A program made the translations under genes and the position numbers. A stretch of 40,254 nt of DNA from Rhodoplanes serenus (GTDB lineage: Bacteria > Pseudomonadota > Alphaproteobacteria > Rhizobiales > Xanthobacteraceae), in the NCBI GenBank assembly GCA_945893145.1, contig CAMDDZ010000051.1, positions 1 to 40,254 on the forward strand. The letters run 5' to 3'. Positions 7,588-16,501 of this stretch are shown piece by piece. The stretch's first letter is position 1; each line of letters begins with the position of its first letter. Under the pieces are notes generated by a model. That model ran no database searches and had not been told where the DNA came from. It was given only the letters and a program-made list of their open reading frames with translations.

Positions 7588-8439
7588 ATGGTCCTGAGTC
7601 GCACGATTTTTGCTGCGTTGACGATGCTCGTGGCGCTGTCGTTCGCTCCGGCGTCCGCGCAGCCGCAGCCGACGCCGCGCAAGCCGGAGATGGTCGAGAA
7701 CTGCCCGGGCCTCGTCGCCGGTAAGGTGCCGCGCGCCATTCCGGCAGCCTTCAATCTCGCCGCGCTGCAGTCCGACCAGGTCCGCATCACCTATTCGGGC
7801 CACTCGACCTTTCTGGTCGAGAGCCCGCGCGGCGTGAAGATCGCCACCGACTACAACGACTACGTCAAGCCGCGCGGCGTCATTCCCGACATCGCGACGA
7901 TGAACCACGCGCACTCGACCCATTTCACCGATCACCCGGAACCGGAGATCAAGCACGTGCTGCGCGGCTGGGGCCCGACGCCCGATCAGCCCGCCCGCCA
8001 CGACATCCAATTCGGCGACGTGCGCGTGCGCAACGTGCCGACCAACATCCGCAGCTGGAGCGGCGGCACCGAGCGGCACGGCAACTCGATCTTCGTCTTT
8101 GAGATTGCCAACATGTGCGTTGCCCATCTCGGGCACCTGCACCACACGCTCACGCAGCAGCAGCTCAACGAGATCGGCCGCATCGACGTGGTCATGGCGC
8201 CGGTCGATGGCGGTGTGACGCTCGACCTCGACGGCATGGTCGAGGTGCTCAAAGCGCTGAAGTCACCATTGGTGATTCCGATGCACTACTTCAGCACCTA
8301 TTCGCTGCGTCACTTCCTCGACAAGCTCGGCGGCTCGGACTTCGATGTGGCGATCAACGAAACGCCATCGACCGTGGTGTCGAAGACCACATTGCCGGCG
8401 AAGCCGAAGGTGCTGGTCCTGCCCGGCCGCTCATTTTAA
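7588..8439 (+). CDS. Secreted metallo-beta-lactamase-fold hydrolase
   Basis: 283 residues from the ATG at 7588 with GGAGG six bases upstream; an earlier in-frame ATG at 7537 lacks this. A signal peptide is visible (MVLSRTIFAALTMLVALSF...ASAQ). The MBL fold is suggested by YSGHSTFLVESPRGVKIATDYND, then the metal motif region NHAHSTHFTDH (His107, His109, Asp115, His116), with extra residues compared with the canonical HxHxDH. AHLGHLHH and the C-terminal PMHYFSTYSL provide further His ligands. The arrangement is closest to UlaG/YtnP-like lactonase-type members. The substrate is unknown. It stands alone between a terminator and the TIR-SUMF1 gene. Confidence 0.75.
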   Translation: MVLSRTIFAALTMLVALSFAPASAQPQPTPRKPEMVENCPGLVAGKVPRAIPAAFNLAALQSDQVRITYSGHSTFLVESPRGVKIATDYNDYVKPRGVIPDIATMNHAHSTHFTDHPEPEIKHVLRGWGPTPDQPARHDIQFGDVRVRNVPTNIRSWSGGTERHGNSIFVFEIANMCVAHLGHLHHTLTQQQLNEIGRIDVVMAPVDGGVTLDLDGMVEVLKALKSPLVIPMHYFSTYSLRHFLDKLGGSDFDVAINETPSTVVSKTTLPAKPKVLVLPGRSF

Positions 8440-8586
8440 GGTGTGATGCTCTCGTATAAGTTGGAAGTTGAATTTTTTGCATAGTCCAAGTTTGCGGGGT
8501 TGCACTCAGAACGGGCGCTTGCGACGCGCGGTGCAGCGAACGCTGAACGCTAGCCGCCGAATGATCGATGCAGCATTGAGCCTCCG

Positions 8587-10161
8587 ATGGAACAACCTGA
8601 GACCATCGTAGCCGGTGCCAGCGTTACAGATCGCGAGGAGAAGCACGGCACCAAGGTTTTCATTTCTTATTCCCGCAAGGACATGGCGTTTGCCGATCGC
8701 CTTGAGGAAGCCCTGAAGGCGCGGGGGTTCGAACCCCTCATTGATCGGACTGAAATCTACGTCTTTGAGGATTGGTGGGCGCGCATCCAGACGCTCATTC
8801 TCCGCGCCGACACGGTCGTGTTCGTCCTCAGTCCCGATTCCGCCGCCTCCAAAGTTGCGCTGCAAGAGGTCTCTTTTGCCGCGTCCGCCAACAAGCGGTT
8901 CGCGCCCATCGTGCGCCATTCTGTGAACGACGGGGCTGTGCCGGAAGCGCTCGCGAAACTGCACTTCCTCTTTTTTGACGATGACGCGCGGTTCGACGAG
9001 AGCGTCAATCGGCTTGTCGAGGCACTCAACACCGACATCTATTGGATCAGGCAGCATACCGATCTCAGCGAGCAGGCTCGGCGTTGGGCTGCAACGGGGC
9101 GGCCTGCTGGCCTGTTGTTGCGCTCGCCCGTGCTGGAGCAATCGGAATATTGGCTGGCGGCAAAGCCGAAACACGCTCCCGAGCCAACTGAGCAGACTCG
9201 TGCGTACATTCACGAAAGCCGGCGTGCCGCTATCCGGCAGAGGGTCCGCGCACGGCGCGTGCAAGGGCTCATTTATTCGCTGTTCGTCGCCATCATCGCG
9301 GGCCTCATAGCGTGGATCAATCAGGCCTTCATTGCGGAACAGATGAATTGGTATCTGATCGCGCGACCCTACAGGGTCGCGAATATCGATCCCTTCGTGC
9401 TCAGGCCTGCGGCGGAGCGAACGCTGAAGCCACTGGCAAGTTTTCGTGAATGTGCCGCGCATTGTCCCGAGATGATTGTGATCCCCGCGGGTGAATTCAT
9501 GATGGGCTCGCCTATGGACGAGCCCGGCCGCAGCAGGTCGGAAGGTCCCCAGCATCTGGTCAAGATTGCGTTGCCCTTCGCGGTGTCGAAGTTTGAGGTG
9601 ACCTTCGATGAATGGGAGACGTGCGTCACGCTGGGCGGCTGCCCTCGAGTTTCGGACAGCAGTTGGGGGCGGGGGTCGCGGCCGGCTATCAATCTCACGT
9701 GGTATGAGGCCCAGCGTTACGTGGGTTGGCTCTCCAAAATGACCGGCAGGAAATATCGGCTGCTGTCCGAAGCCGAATGGGAATACGCGGCGCGAGCTGG
9801 AACATCGACCCCGTTTTCGTTTGTTGAGGGTGAAACCGGGATCGACCGGTATGCGTGGTATTCCGCGAATGCCGGCAACAAGAGTCAGCCGGTCGGAAAG
9901 AAAAGTCCCAATGCGTTTGGTCTCCATGATGTGCACGGGAACGTGTTGGAGTGGGTCCAGGACTGTGCGCCGCCGACTTACGAGAGGGCACCGGCCGACG
10001 GTTCCCCATGGGAAATCGAGAATTGCGATCGCCGTGTCATCCGGGGTGGCTCCTGGTATCTCGATCCCAAGTTTCTCCGCTCGGCTTCCCGGAGCTGGGA
10101 CACCTCCGATGGCCGGAACGACAGCGTCGGTTTCCGCGTCGCCAGATCGCTCGGGCCTTGA
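8587..10161 (+). CDS. TIR domain-transmembrane-SUMF1 fusion protein
   Basis: 524 residues. Residues 22-150 are a TIR domain: VFISYSRKD, FEPLIDRTEI, VVFVLSPDSAASKVALQE, where Glu94 is placed like the catalytic Glu of NAD-cleaving TIR domains. A transmembrane helix lies at about 228-248 (LIYSLFVAIIAGLIAWI). Residues 296-522 are a SUMF1/FGE-type domain: IPAGEFMMGSP, FEVTFDEWETCV, YRLLSEAEWEYAARAG, HGNVLEWVQD, RGGSW and SVGFRVAR. True formylglycine-generating enzymes carry two copper-binding Cys after RGGS-W/F; here that stretch (YLDPKFLRSASR) has none, so FGE chemistry is unlikely and a binding or sensor role is more probable. TIR-SUMF1 fusions occur in related bacteria. A role in signalling or defence is inference. 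Confidence 0.8.
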   Translation: MEQPETIVAGASVTDREEKHGTKVFISYSRKDMAFADRLEEALKARGFEPLIDRTEIYVFEDWWARIQTLILRADTVVFVLSPDSAASKVALQEVSFAASANKRFAPIVRHSVNDGAVPEALAKLHFLFFDDDARFDESVNRLVEALNTDIYWIRQHTDLSEQARRWAATGRPAGLLLRSPVLEQSEYWLAAKPKHAPEPTEQTRAYIHESRRAAIRQRVRARRVQGLIYSLFVAIIAGLIAWINQAFIAEQMNWYLIARPYRVANIDPFVLRPAAERTLKPLASFRECAAHCPEMIVIPAGEFMMGSPMDEPGRSRSEGPQHLVKIALPFAVSKFEVTFDEWETCVTLGGCPRVSDSSWGRGSRPAINLTWYEAQRYVGWLSKMTGRKYRLLSEAEWEYAARAGTSTPFSFVEGETGIDRYAWYSANAGNKSQPVGKKSPNAFGLHDVHGNVLEWVQDCAPPTYERAPADGSPWEIENCDRRVIRGGSWYLDPKFLRSASRSWDTSDGRNDSVGFRVARSLGP

Positions 10162-10344
10162 ATCTGCGGTAGGCCCAGCCGCATTTGGCCCGCCGACGCA
10201 TTAGCCCAAGCTGTGAATAGCGTGGAACAAGCACGGCTTTCGCCGCGCTGTGGCTGGCGTTTGGCCTATGCCAGTTGTGCGATGCCGCAACGTTTGATTC
10301 GCCGGGGGGCGAGTCAGCGGTCATTAGCGCGGGGACTTCGAGCC

Positions 10345-10692
10345 GTGATCGGCCACTGGTCAACCTGGAAGGCATTTCCTGACGCCAAGCGAGGTGGGCA
10401 TGTCGATGCTCCCATCGGGCCTGGGGTCTATGAGGTTTGCCTGAACACCACTGGGGAGCAGGTCGCGTTTGGCTATGCGGCCAATGTGGCGCATGCGCTT
10501 GCCAACGTGATCCCGGCGAACCCGCGCGGCTGGCCGTTCTTCCGCAAAGCGCGGCCGCGTTATCAGATCAGCGATCTCGAATATCGCACCTGCCCAGCGG
10601 GCACGCTCGCCGACGCACGCAGCGCCGCCGAGCAGCTGGTCGGCCGCCGGCAGGCGATGTGGCGGCGCTTCTCGCCGGCGCTGCGGCCTTAA
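10345..10692 (+). CDS. Small conserved hypothetical protein
   Basis: 115 residues from a GTG at 10345 with GGGGA upstream; the frame is open to a GTG at 10213, but the extra peptide looks random. The start HWSTWKAFPDAKRGG followed by GPGVYEVCL and VAFGYAANVAHALANVIP suggests a GIY-YIG-like fold, since the family has a GxY...G pattern, yet the second motif is degenerate and no catalytic Arg/Glu set can be named. SDLEYRTCPAGTLADARSAAEQLV follows. I recall similar short proteins in rhizobia annotated as hypothetical. It ends 27 bases before the convergent FAD monooxygenase. Function unknown. Confidence 0.55.
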   Translation: MIGHWSTWKAFPDAKRGGHVDAPIGPGVYEVCLNTTGEQVAFGYAANVAHALANVIPANPRGWPFFRKARPRYQISDLEYRTCPAGTLADARSAAEQLVGRRQAMWRRFSPALRP

Positions 10693-10718
10693 GGGCCGCT
10701 GGTTTCCTTAATCTTCGC

Positions 10719-12377
10719 TCAAGCATGCCCGGCCGCACGGCGCAGCACCTTGTCTGCATCCGAGGCGCTGTTGCCGCGCCATGCCACGATTTGGTCTGGC
10801 CGGATCAGCGCGAGATCGGCTTGGTAGAGATCGCGTGCCTCGTCGCCGGGCACCTCGACGATCGTGAGCGGAACGCCGAGCGCCTTGGCAGCCGAAACGA
10901 AACGCGCAGCGTCGGCCGGCTTCGATCCCAAACATAACAGCGTGAATTCGAAGCCGAACACGTCGTAGAGCGAACGCCCGTCGCCGAGCCACAGGTGCGG
11001 CGCGCGGCCGCCCGGACAGGCGGTCGGCACATAGGTGTTGGCGAGGTCGGGCGGTGGCGCGGTGTCATCGGGCACGATGATGGGCGAGCCATCATAGCGT
11101 CCGCCAAATGTGACGCCCGGAATGTTAAATTCCGCGCGCGCGTGGGCATTGAGATGGTCGCCGGCGGCCTTGCGGGCCGCTTCGCCCGCGGGCGTGTCAT
11201 CTTCGATTTCGGCAGACGGCACGAACAGCCCGACCGAATCGGCAAAGCCGCGCGCGATCGCGGTGTTACGCTTGGCGAGCTTCTGCCGTTCGGTCTCGTA
11301 GCTTTCCAGCAGCGCTGGGCCGCCCCAGCCTTGGATCGTGGCGGCGAGCTTCCAGCCGAGATTGACCGCGTCCTCGACCGCAGTGTTGTAGCCAAGCCCG
11401 CCGGTCGGCGTGAACAGGTGCGCGGCATCGCCACCGAGGAAAACGCGGCCGCGCCGGAATTTGTCTGCCACCAGCGTGTAGCCGGCATTCCAGGTGGCGC
11501 GCGATACCACCTCGATGTCGATGTTGGCGCCGAGAGCGCGGTGCAACAGGCCGGGTGCTTGCGCGTCGGAAATGTCCTCGTGACGCTCGCCCTTGCGAAG
11601 CTGGGTGTGAAACAGGAACTCGTCGCGGCCGTTGATGGCGAAAAGGCACGAACGGCGGTCGCCGTTGACGGTCCAATAGGTCCAGGCGCGCGGATGCGGG
11701 ATCGCGTCGTAGAGATCGCGGCTGCGGAAATACAGCGACGACATCGGCCCGCCGAGGAAATCGCGCTCCGCCACGCCTTCGCCGGCGAGGCTCAGTCCCA
11801 TCGCCTTGCGCGCCGGGCTGCGCGAGCCATCGGCACCGAGCGCGTATTGCGCGCGGAAGCTGCGACGTTCGCCGCCGCCGGTGTGCTCGGCCTCGGCGGT
11901 CACGCCATCGGCGTCCTCGCGCAGGTTGGTCATGCGCCAGCCGTAGCGGATCGAGACGCTCGCCTGCGCGGCGGCTTCGCTGCGCAGCAGGTTCTCGACA
12001 TACATTTGCGAGACCCGGTGCGGCAGTTCGGCCGCGCTCCAGGAGCCCGTCATGGTCTTGATCATGTCGGTCGCCGCGCGTGCCGAGGGAAGCTTGAAGC
12101 GGGCGAGCTCGTATTGGGCGAAGCGGGTGAAATAGGAAATGTCGGTCGGGTAGTCCGGTGGCAGGCCCTGGGAGCGCAGGCGGTGGGCAAAGCCAAGCCT
12201 GCGGTAGTGCTCCATGGTGCGCGCCTGGGTGGCATTGGCGGCCGGGAAGCGCGCCGGCGAGGTCTTTTCCTCCAGCACGATGGTGGAGATGCCGCGCCGC
12301 CCCAGCTCGATGGCCAGAATGAGCCCGCACGGGCCGGCCCCGATCACCAACACCGCGCAATCCAGCCGCCCGCTCAA
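10719..12377 (-). CDS. FAD-dependent aromatic monooxygenase (PheA/MhpA type)
   Basis: 552 residues. The FAD-binding motif GAGPCG at residues 13-18 and the second FAD motif GRVFLGGDAAHLFTPTGGLG near residue 300 identify a class A flavoprotein hydroxylase. A C-terminal thioredoxin-like region (LGDGRSLYDVFGFEFTLLCLG) is typical of the phenol hydroxylase/MhpA branch and sets it apart from the shorter PobA or salicylate hydroxylase types. Such enzymes use NAD(P)H and O2 to add a hydroxyl group to an aromatic ring in the cytoplasm. It is divergent from the seven-gene catabolic run starting at 12451 with a 73-bp gap, so a common regulated promoter region is likely. The substrate is unknown. Confidence 0.85.
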   Translation of the reverse strand: MSGRLDCAVLVIGAGPCGLILAIELGRRGISTIVLEEKTSPARFPAANATQARTMEHYRRLGFAHRLRSQGLPPDYPTDISYFTRFAQYELARFKLPSARAATDMIKTMTGSWSAAELPHRVSQMYVENLLRSEAAAQASVSIRYGWRMTNLREDADGVTAEAEHTGGGERRSFRAQYALGADGSRSPARKAMGLSLAGEGVAERDFLGGPMSSLYFRSRDLYDAIPHPRAWTYWTVNGDRRSCLFAINGRDEFLFHTQLRKGERHEDISDAQAPGLLHRALGANIDIEVVSRATWNAGYTLVADKFRRGRVFLGGDAAHLFTPTGGLGYNTAVEDAVNLGWKLAATIQGWGGPALLESYETERQKLAKRNTAIARGFADSVGLFVPSAEIEDDTPAGEAARKAAGDHLNAHARAEFNIPGVTFGGRYDGSPIIVPDDTAPPPDLANTYVPTACPGGRAPHLWLGDGRSLYDVFGFEFTLLCLGSKPADAARFVSAAKALGVPLTIVEVPGDEARDLYQADLALIRPDQIVAWRGNSASDADKVLRRAAGHA

Positions 12378-12450
12378 AGCAACTTTCCCGCCTGCATCGC
12401 CAACCGAACGACGTTATAGTACGTGCTGGATCAATTCGAGGATCAGCACG

Positions 12451-13296
12451 ATGAACCCGACGGTTGCAGTTATCGCACAGGGCGCCATGGGCGCGGGCGT
12501 CGGCGGACGCCTGGCCGAGAAGGGCCTCCATGTCATCACGTCGCTCGCGGGGCGGAGCGAGGCCAGCGCCAAACGCGCCAAGGCGGCCGGCATGGTCGCG
12601 GTCTCCGACCAGGAATGCGCGCAGGCTGACTACTTCCTGTCGATCCTGCCGCCCAGCGAGGCGCTGCCGCTGGCGAAGAAAATGGCGGCGCTGATTGCCG
12701 GCAGCAACAAGAAGCCGATCTACGTCGATTGCAATGCGGTCAGCCCGCCGACCAAGGTTGAGATCGGCAACGTGGTGCTGAAATCTGGCGCGCCATTCGT
12801 CGATTGCGGCATCATCGGCCTACCGCCGCAGAAGGACGGCTCGAGCCCCTGGCTGCACGCCTCTGGCCCCGATGCGGCACGCTTTGCACCGCTCGGCGAC
12901 TTTGGGATCAACGTCAACGTGATTGAGGGGCCGATCGGGGCTGCCTCCGCGCTCAAGATGTCCTACGCCGGCATCACCAAAGGCGTCACCGCGCTCGGCG
13001 CCATGATGATGCTGGCAGCGACGCGCCATGGCGCGGCCGACGGCCTGCGCAAGGAGTTGGATCGCAGCCAGCCCGCGCTGCTGCCCTGGTTCCAGCGCGC
13101 GATCCCGGCAATGTATTCGAAGGCCTACCGCTTCGTTGGCGAGATGGACGAGATCTCGGACTTTGTTGGTGACGATCCGGCGGCGAAGAAAATGTACGAG
13201 GCGATCAGCGCGTTCTACACGCGGTTTGCCGCCGACTTCGAGGGCAAGCAGGAAGAGACCAACGCGCTCACCGCGATTTTGAAGAAAAAAGAATAG
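12451..13296 (+). CDS. 6-phosphogluconate/3-hydroxyisobutyrate dehydrogenase-like reductase (DUF1932 type)
   Basis: 281 residues from the ATG at 12451 with GAGGA upstream. N-terminal Rossmann part VAVIAQGAMGAGVGGRL (a GxGxxG variant), then LPPSEALPLAKKM and VDCNAVSPPTKVEIG. The C-terminal all-helical domain (ALKMSYAGITKGVTALGAMMML) fits the DUF1932 group of beta-hydroxyacid-dehydrogenase-like proteins, which reduce or oxidise small hydroxy or imino acids with NAD(P). It is the first gene of the + strand run; PobA begins 18 bases after its stop. The precise reaction is not predictable. In this setting it may process a product of aromatic or amine breakdown. Confidence 0.75.
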   Translation: MNPTVAVIAQGAMGAGVGGRLAEKGLHVITSLAGRSEASAKRAKAAGMVAVSDQECAQADYFLSILPPSEALPLAKKMAALIAGSNKKPIYVDCNAVSPPTKVEIGNVVLKSGAPFVDCGIIGLPPQKDGSSPWLHASGPDAARFAPLGDFGINVNVIEGPIGAASALKMSYAGITKGVTALGAMMMLAATRHGAADGLRKELDRSQPALLPWFQRAIPAMYSKAYRFVGEMDEISDFVGDDPAAKKMYEAISAFYTRFAADFEGKQEETNALTAILKKKE

Positions 13297-13314
13297 CGGC
13301 GGCCTGAGCGCGCG

Positions 13315-14493
13315 ATGCGCACGCAGGTCGGTATCATCGGCGCGGGGCCCGCGGGGCTGTTCCTGTCGCTGCTGCTCCAACGCGCCGGCATCGACTGTGT
13401 CGTGCTGGAATCGCGCAGCCGCGAATATGTCGAAGACCGCGTCCGCGCGGGCGTGCTTGAGCACGGCACCGTCGATCTGATGGAAGACCTCGGCGTTGCC
13501 GAGCGGTTGCACCGCGAGGGCATGCCGGATCCGCGGCTCGATATCCGTTTCAATGGCAATGTCATTCATATCGATCTGCCGGTGCTGACGCCCGGCCGGA
13601 TGGTCACGGTCTACGGCCAGCAGGAGATCGTGAAGGACCTGATCGCGGCGCGGCTTAAGCGCGGCGGTTCGATTGTGTTCGAGGCGGAGGCGACCGGCTT
13701 GTCCGGCCTCGACACCAATCAGCCCACGATCCACTTCAAGCACGCCGGCAAGGACGAAACGCTCACCTGCGATTTCGTTGCGGGTTGCGACGGCTTTCAT
13801 GGCGTGTGCCGGCCCACCATCCCGGGCGATGTGCTGAAAGTTTACGACCGTGAGTTTCCGTTCGGCTGGCTCGGCATCCTGTCCGAGTCGAAGCCGTTCC
13901 CGGAAATGAGCTACGCTAATCACGAGCGTGGCTTCGCGCTGGCGAGCCGCCGCTCGCCGCGGCTGTCGCGGCTCTACGTGCAATGCACGCCGGACGACGA
14001 CGTCGCCAACTGGCCGGACGCGCGGATCTGGGACGAGCTGCATATCCGGCTCGGCGATGAAGGCCGCACCGAGCTTGCGGAAGGCCGTATCTTGCAAAAG
14101 GCCATCACGCCGTGCCGCTCCTTCGTTTCGGCGCCGATGCAATACGGCCGCCTCTATCTCGCCGGCGACGCCTCGCACATCGTGCCGCCGACTGGCGCCA
14201 AGGGGTTGAACCTCGCGGTCACCGATATCCGGGTGCTGTCGCGCGCGCTGATCGAGTTTTTCAAGAGCGGTTCGGCGGCGCGGCTGGAGCGCTATTCCGC
14301 GACCTGTCTCAAGCGCATCTGGAAGGTGGTGCGCTATTCGACCTACATGACCACGCTGCTGCACCGCTTCCCGCAGCAGAGCGCGTTCGACCGGCAGATC
14401 CAGCTCGCGGAGCTCGAGTATCTGCTCAACTCACCCGCGGCGCGGACCACGATCGCGGAGAATTACGTCGGCCTGCCGTTCGAGGAGGAGTGA
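13315..14493 (+). CDS. pobA: 4-hydroxybenzoate 3-monooxygenase
   Basis: 392 residues, as in Pseudomonas PobA (394). Class A FAD hydroxylase converting 4-hydroxybenzoate to protocatechuate with NADPH and O2. Seen: GAGPAG at 9-14, the family signature RVRAGVLE at 42-49, CDGFHG at 158-163, and GDASHIVPPTGAKGLN near 285. The active-site residues known from the Pseudomonas enzyme are all in place with an offset of one: Tyr200, Ser211, Arg213, Arg219, Tyr221 and Tyr384. This makes the assignment strong, although a related para-hydroxylated substrate cannot be ruled out. No protocatechuate dioxygenase gene is in the window. The ATG has no strong ribosome site and may depend on coupling to the preceding gene 18 bases away. 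Confidence 0.9.
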   Translation: MRTQVGIIGAGPAGLFLSLLLQRAGIDCVVLESRSREYVEDRVRAGVLEHGTVDLMEDLGVAERLHREGMPDPRLDIRFNGNVIHIDLPVLTPGRMVTVYGQQEIVKDLIAARLKRGGSIVFEAEATGLSGLDTNQPTIHFKHAGKDETLTCDFVAGCDGFHGVCRPTIPGDVLKVYDREFPFGWLGILSESKPFPEMSYANHERGFALASRRSPRLSRLYVQCTPDDDVANWPDARIWDELHIRLGDEGRTELAEGRILQKAITPCRSFVSAPMQYGRLYLAGDASHIVPPTGAKGLNLAVTDIRVLSRALIEFFKSGSAARLERYSATCLKRIWKVVRYSTYMTTLLHRFPQQSAFDRQIQLAELEYLLNSPAARTTIAENYVGLPFEEE

Positions 14494-14560
14494 CCCTCGC
14501 GCCTTGACGGCGCGGACGGGGCTCCGCATCCTGTCCACTCGTCCCATCGCGGGGAAAGCC

Positions 14561-15532
14561 ATGCTGCGCCGACGTTTTGGAGCCTTGCTCACCGCTGCCC
14601 TGTTCGCGCTCGCCGCGGCCCCGGTGCAGGCCGAGGACTATCCGTCGCGGCCGATCAAGCTGCTCGTCCACACCGCGCCCGGCAGCCTCGTCGACGTGCT
14701 GGGCCGGCTGATCGCGCAGGGCCTGAGCGAGCGTCTTGGCCAGACCATCGTGGTCGATAATCGCACCGGCGCCATGACCCAAATTGCGGTGGAGGCGCTC
14801 GTCCGCTCGCCGCCCGACGGTTACACGCTGATGATCAATACGTCGGAAGCGACCATGCTGCCGTTCCTGAAGAAGGGCTATCAATACGATCCGATCAAGG
14901 ATTTTACGCCCGTCGCGCTTGCCGTCACGTCATGGACGGTGTTTGCGATCAATCCCAAAGTGCCGGCCAACACACTGGCTGAGCTGGTCGCCTATTCCAA
15001 GACGCATCCGGGTGGCGTGCGTTATGGCTCGGGCGGCATCGGCGGCGTGTTGCACATCGCGGTCGAGATGCTGAAGCTCCGCAGCGGCGGAAATTTCGTG
15101 CATGTGCCGTATCGCGGCGGTGCGCAGGCTGCGACCGACGCGATCTCCGGCCAGATCGAGATGGTGTCGATGGGGCTCGCGTCGTCTCGCGTTGCCGCCA
15201 ACGGACAGTTGCGCATCCTGGCGCAGACCGGCCCGAGACGTCACCCCATGCTGTCCGACGTGCCGACCACCACCGAAGCGGGCTTGCCCGATGTGCAGAT
15301 GGAGACGTGGTTCGGCCTGGTTGGGCCACCCGGCATGCCGGGGCCGATCACAGCGCGGCTCGCCCGTGAGCTCGACGTGGTGCTGAAGGACCCGGCGCTG
15401 CAGGACAAGCTCGCCAAGGCGGGCCTCGCGGTGGACTACAAGGCGACCACCGAATTCACGGCGTTCATGCTCGGCGACACGCTGAAATGGCAGATGTTGC
15501 TGCCGCGCATGGGCATCTCTCAGATCGAATAG
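14561..15532 (+). CDS. Bug/TctC-family periplasmic solute-binding protein
   Basis: 323 residues from the ATG at 14561 (GGGGAAA just upstream). A signal peptide is seen (RRRFGALLTAALFALAAAPVQAE). The mature protein begins DYPSRPIKLLVHTAPGS, the usual Bug opening, with VVDNRTGA, SPPDGYTLM, FVHVPYRGGAQAATD and LAKAGLAVDY further on. These proteins bind carboxylates, often aromatic or dicarboxylic acids, and deliver them to tripartite tricarboxylate carriers. No TctA/TctB membrane genes are nearby, which is common for Bug proteins. Position after pobA suggests the ligand could be an aromatic acid used by this cluster; that is inference. Confidence 0.85.
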   Translation: MLRRRFGALLTAALFALAAAPVQAEDYPSRPIKLLVHTAPGSLVDVLGRLIAQGLSERLGQTIVVDNRTGAMTQIAVEALVRSPPDGYTLMINTSEATMLPFLKKGYQYDPIKDFTPVALAVTSWTVFAINPKVPANTLAELVAYSKTHPGGVRYGSGGIGGVLHIAVEMLKLRSGGNFVHVPYRGGAQAATDAISGQIEMVSMGLASSRVAANGQLRILAQTGPRRHPMLSDVPTTTEAGLPDVQMETWFGLVGPPGMPGPITARLARELDVVLKDPALQDKLAKAGLAVDYKATTEFTAFMLGDTLKWQMLLPRMGISQIE

Positions 15533-15589
15533 TCCATCGAGCCAATTGGAATCGCGATCGCGCTTTCGTGGGCGATCGAACGGAGCAAG

Positions 15590-16474
15590 GTGACCAAGAA
15601 CATGGCAAGCAAGAAGAAATCATCGGCCGCGGCGCTGAAATGGCCGAACGGCAAGAAGGTCGCCGTCTCGCTGACGGTGATGTTCGAGACCTGGCCGGAC
15701 GACAGCGCGCCGAACTATTCGGTGCAGACCACGCATCTGAAGAAAGGCACCGTCGATCACGCCGCCAAGGCCTGGTCCACTTACGGCGGCCGGGTCGGTG
15801 TGTGGCGGCTGATGCGCACGTTCGAGCGACTGGGTGTGCCGGCGACATTTTTCGTCAATGCCCGTTGCACCGAGCAATATCCAGATGCCGTCAAGCAAAT
15901 CGCGAAGTCGGGCTTCGATATCGCGGCGCATTCCTACACGCAGGACGATCTGCCGTCGTATTTCCCGCCCGACGAGCAGAACAAGCTGATCCGAAAGAGC
16001 ATCGACCTGCTCGAAGGCTGCACCGGCAAGAAGGTCACTGGTTGGGGCAGCCCGGTCGTCGCCTTCACGCCGGAAACCGCCGGTCTGCTTAAGCAGAACG
16101 GGCTGCGCTGGACCTGCGACGTCACTTACGCCGACTTGCCGATCAAAATTCAAACGCCACACGGCCCGATTGCCGGCGTGCCCACCACGGACTTTTCCGA
16201 CAACCGCGTGCTGCGTGCCTCCGCGCGCGATCTCTTTGACGTGCATCGCGGCACGTTCGATTATCTGCGGCAGAACGAGACCATCGGCTTGCAGACGCTG
16301 GTGATCCATTGCCAGTTCGGCGGCCGGCCGCTGATCACGGCGGTGCTTACCGAGTTGCTGAAATACATGCAGAAGACGCGCGACGTTTGGTTCGCGCGAC
16401 ACGAGGAACTGGGTGATTGGGCGCTCAAGCAGAACGTCGACGAGCACACGTTCCGGAGCCGGTATTTTGGCTGA
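15590..16474 (+). CDS. Polysaccharide-deacetylase-fold hydrolase (PuuE-like)
   Basis: 294 residues from a GTG at 15590 with GGAG upstream; an ATG four codons later (15602) is nearly as good. NodB-homology features: VSLTVMFETWPDD (first Asp motif, altered from TFDD), GVPATFFVNARC, DIAAHSYTQDD (His motif), TGWGSPVVAFTPETAGLLKQNG, LVIHCQFGGRP. This pattern matches the PuuE/allantoinase-like and cyclic-imide-hydrolase-type branch rather than cell-wall chitin deacetylases, and no signal peptide is present, so a cytoplasmic amide or imide hydrolase is plausible. A 7-bp inverted repeat (15555-15561/15572-15578) lies just upstream, without a T run. Confidence 0.7.
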   Translation: MTKNMASKKKSSAAALKWPNGKKVAVSLTVMFETWPDDSAPNYSVQTTHLKKGTVDHAAKAWSTYGGRVGVWRLMRTFERLGVPATFFVNARCTEQYPDAVKQIAKSGFDIAAHSYTQDDLPSYFPPDEQNKLIRKSIDLLEGCTGKKVTGWGSPVVAFTPETAGLLKQNGLRWTCDVTYADLPIKIQTPHGPIAGVPTTDFSDNRVLRASARDLFDVHRGTFDYLRQNETIGLQTLVIHCQFGGRPLITAVLTELLKYMQKTRDVWFARHEELGDWALKQNVDEHTFRSRYFG

Positions 16475-16501
16475 GTCAGCACAACGCGAGTGAGGAAGGC
16501 G

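Noticed and set aside
8587..10161. A genuine formylglycine-generating enzyme
   Set aside because: The cysteines expected after RGGSW are absent, so only the fold can be claimed.
15555..15578. A 7-bp hairpin as terminator after the Bug protein gene at 14561
   Set aside because: There is no T run and the downstream gene follows within 12 bases, so the operon probably continues through it.
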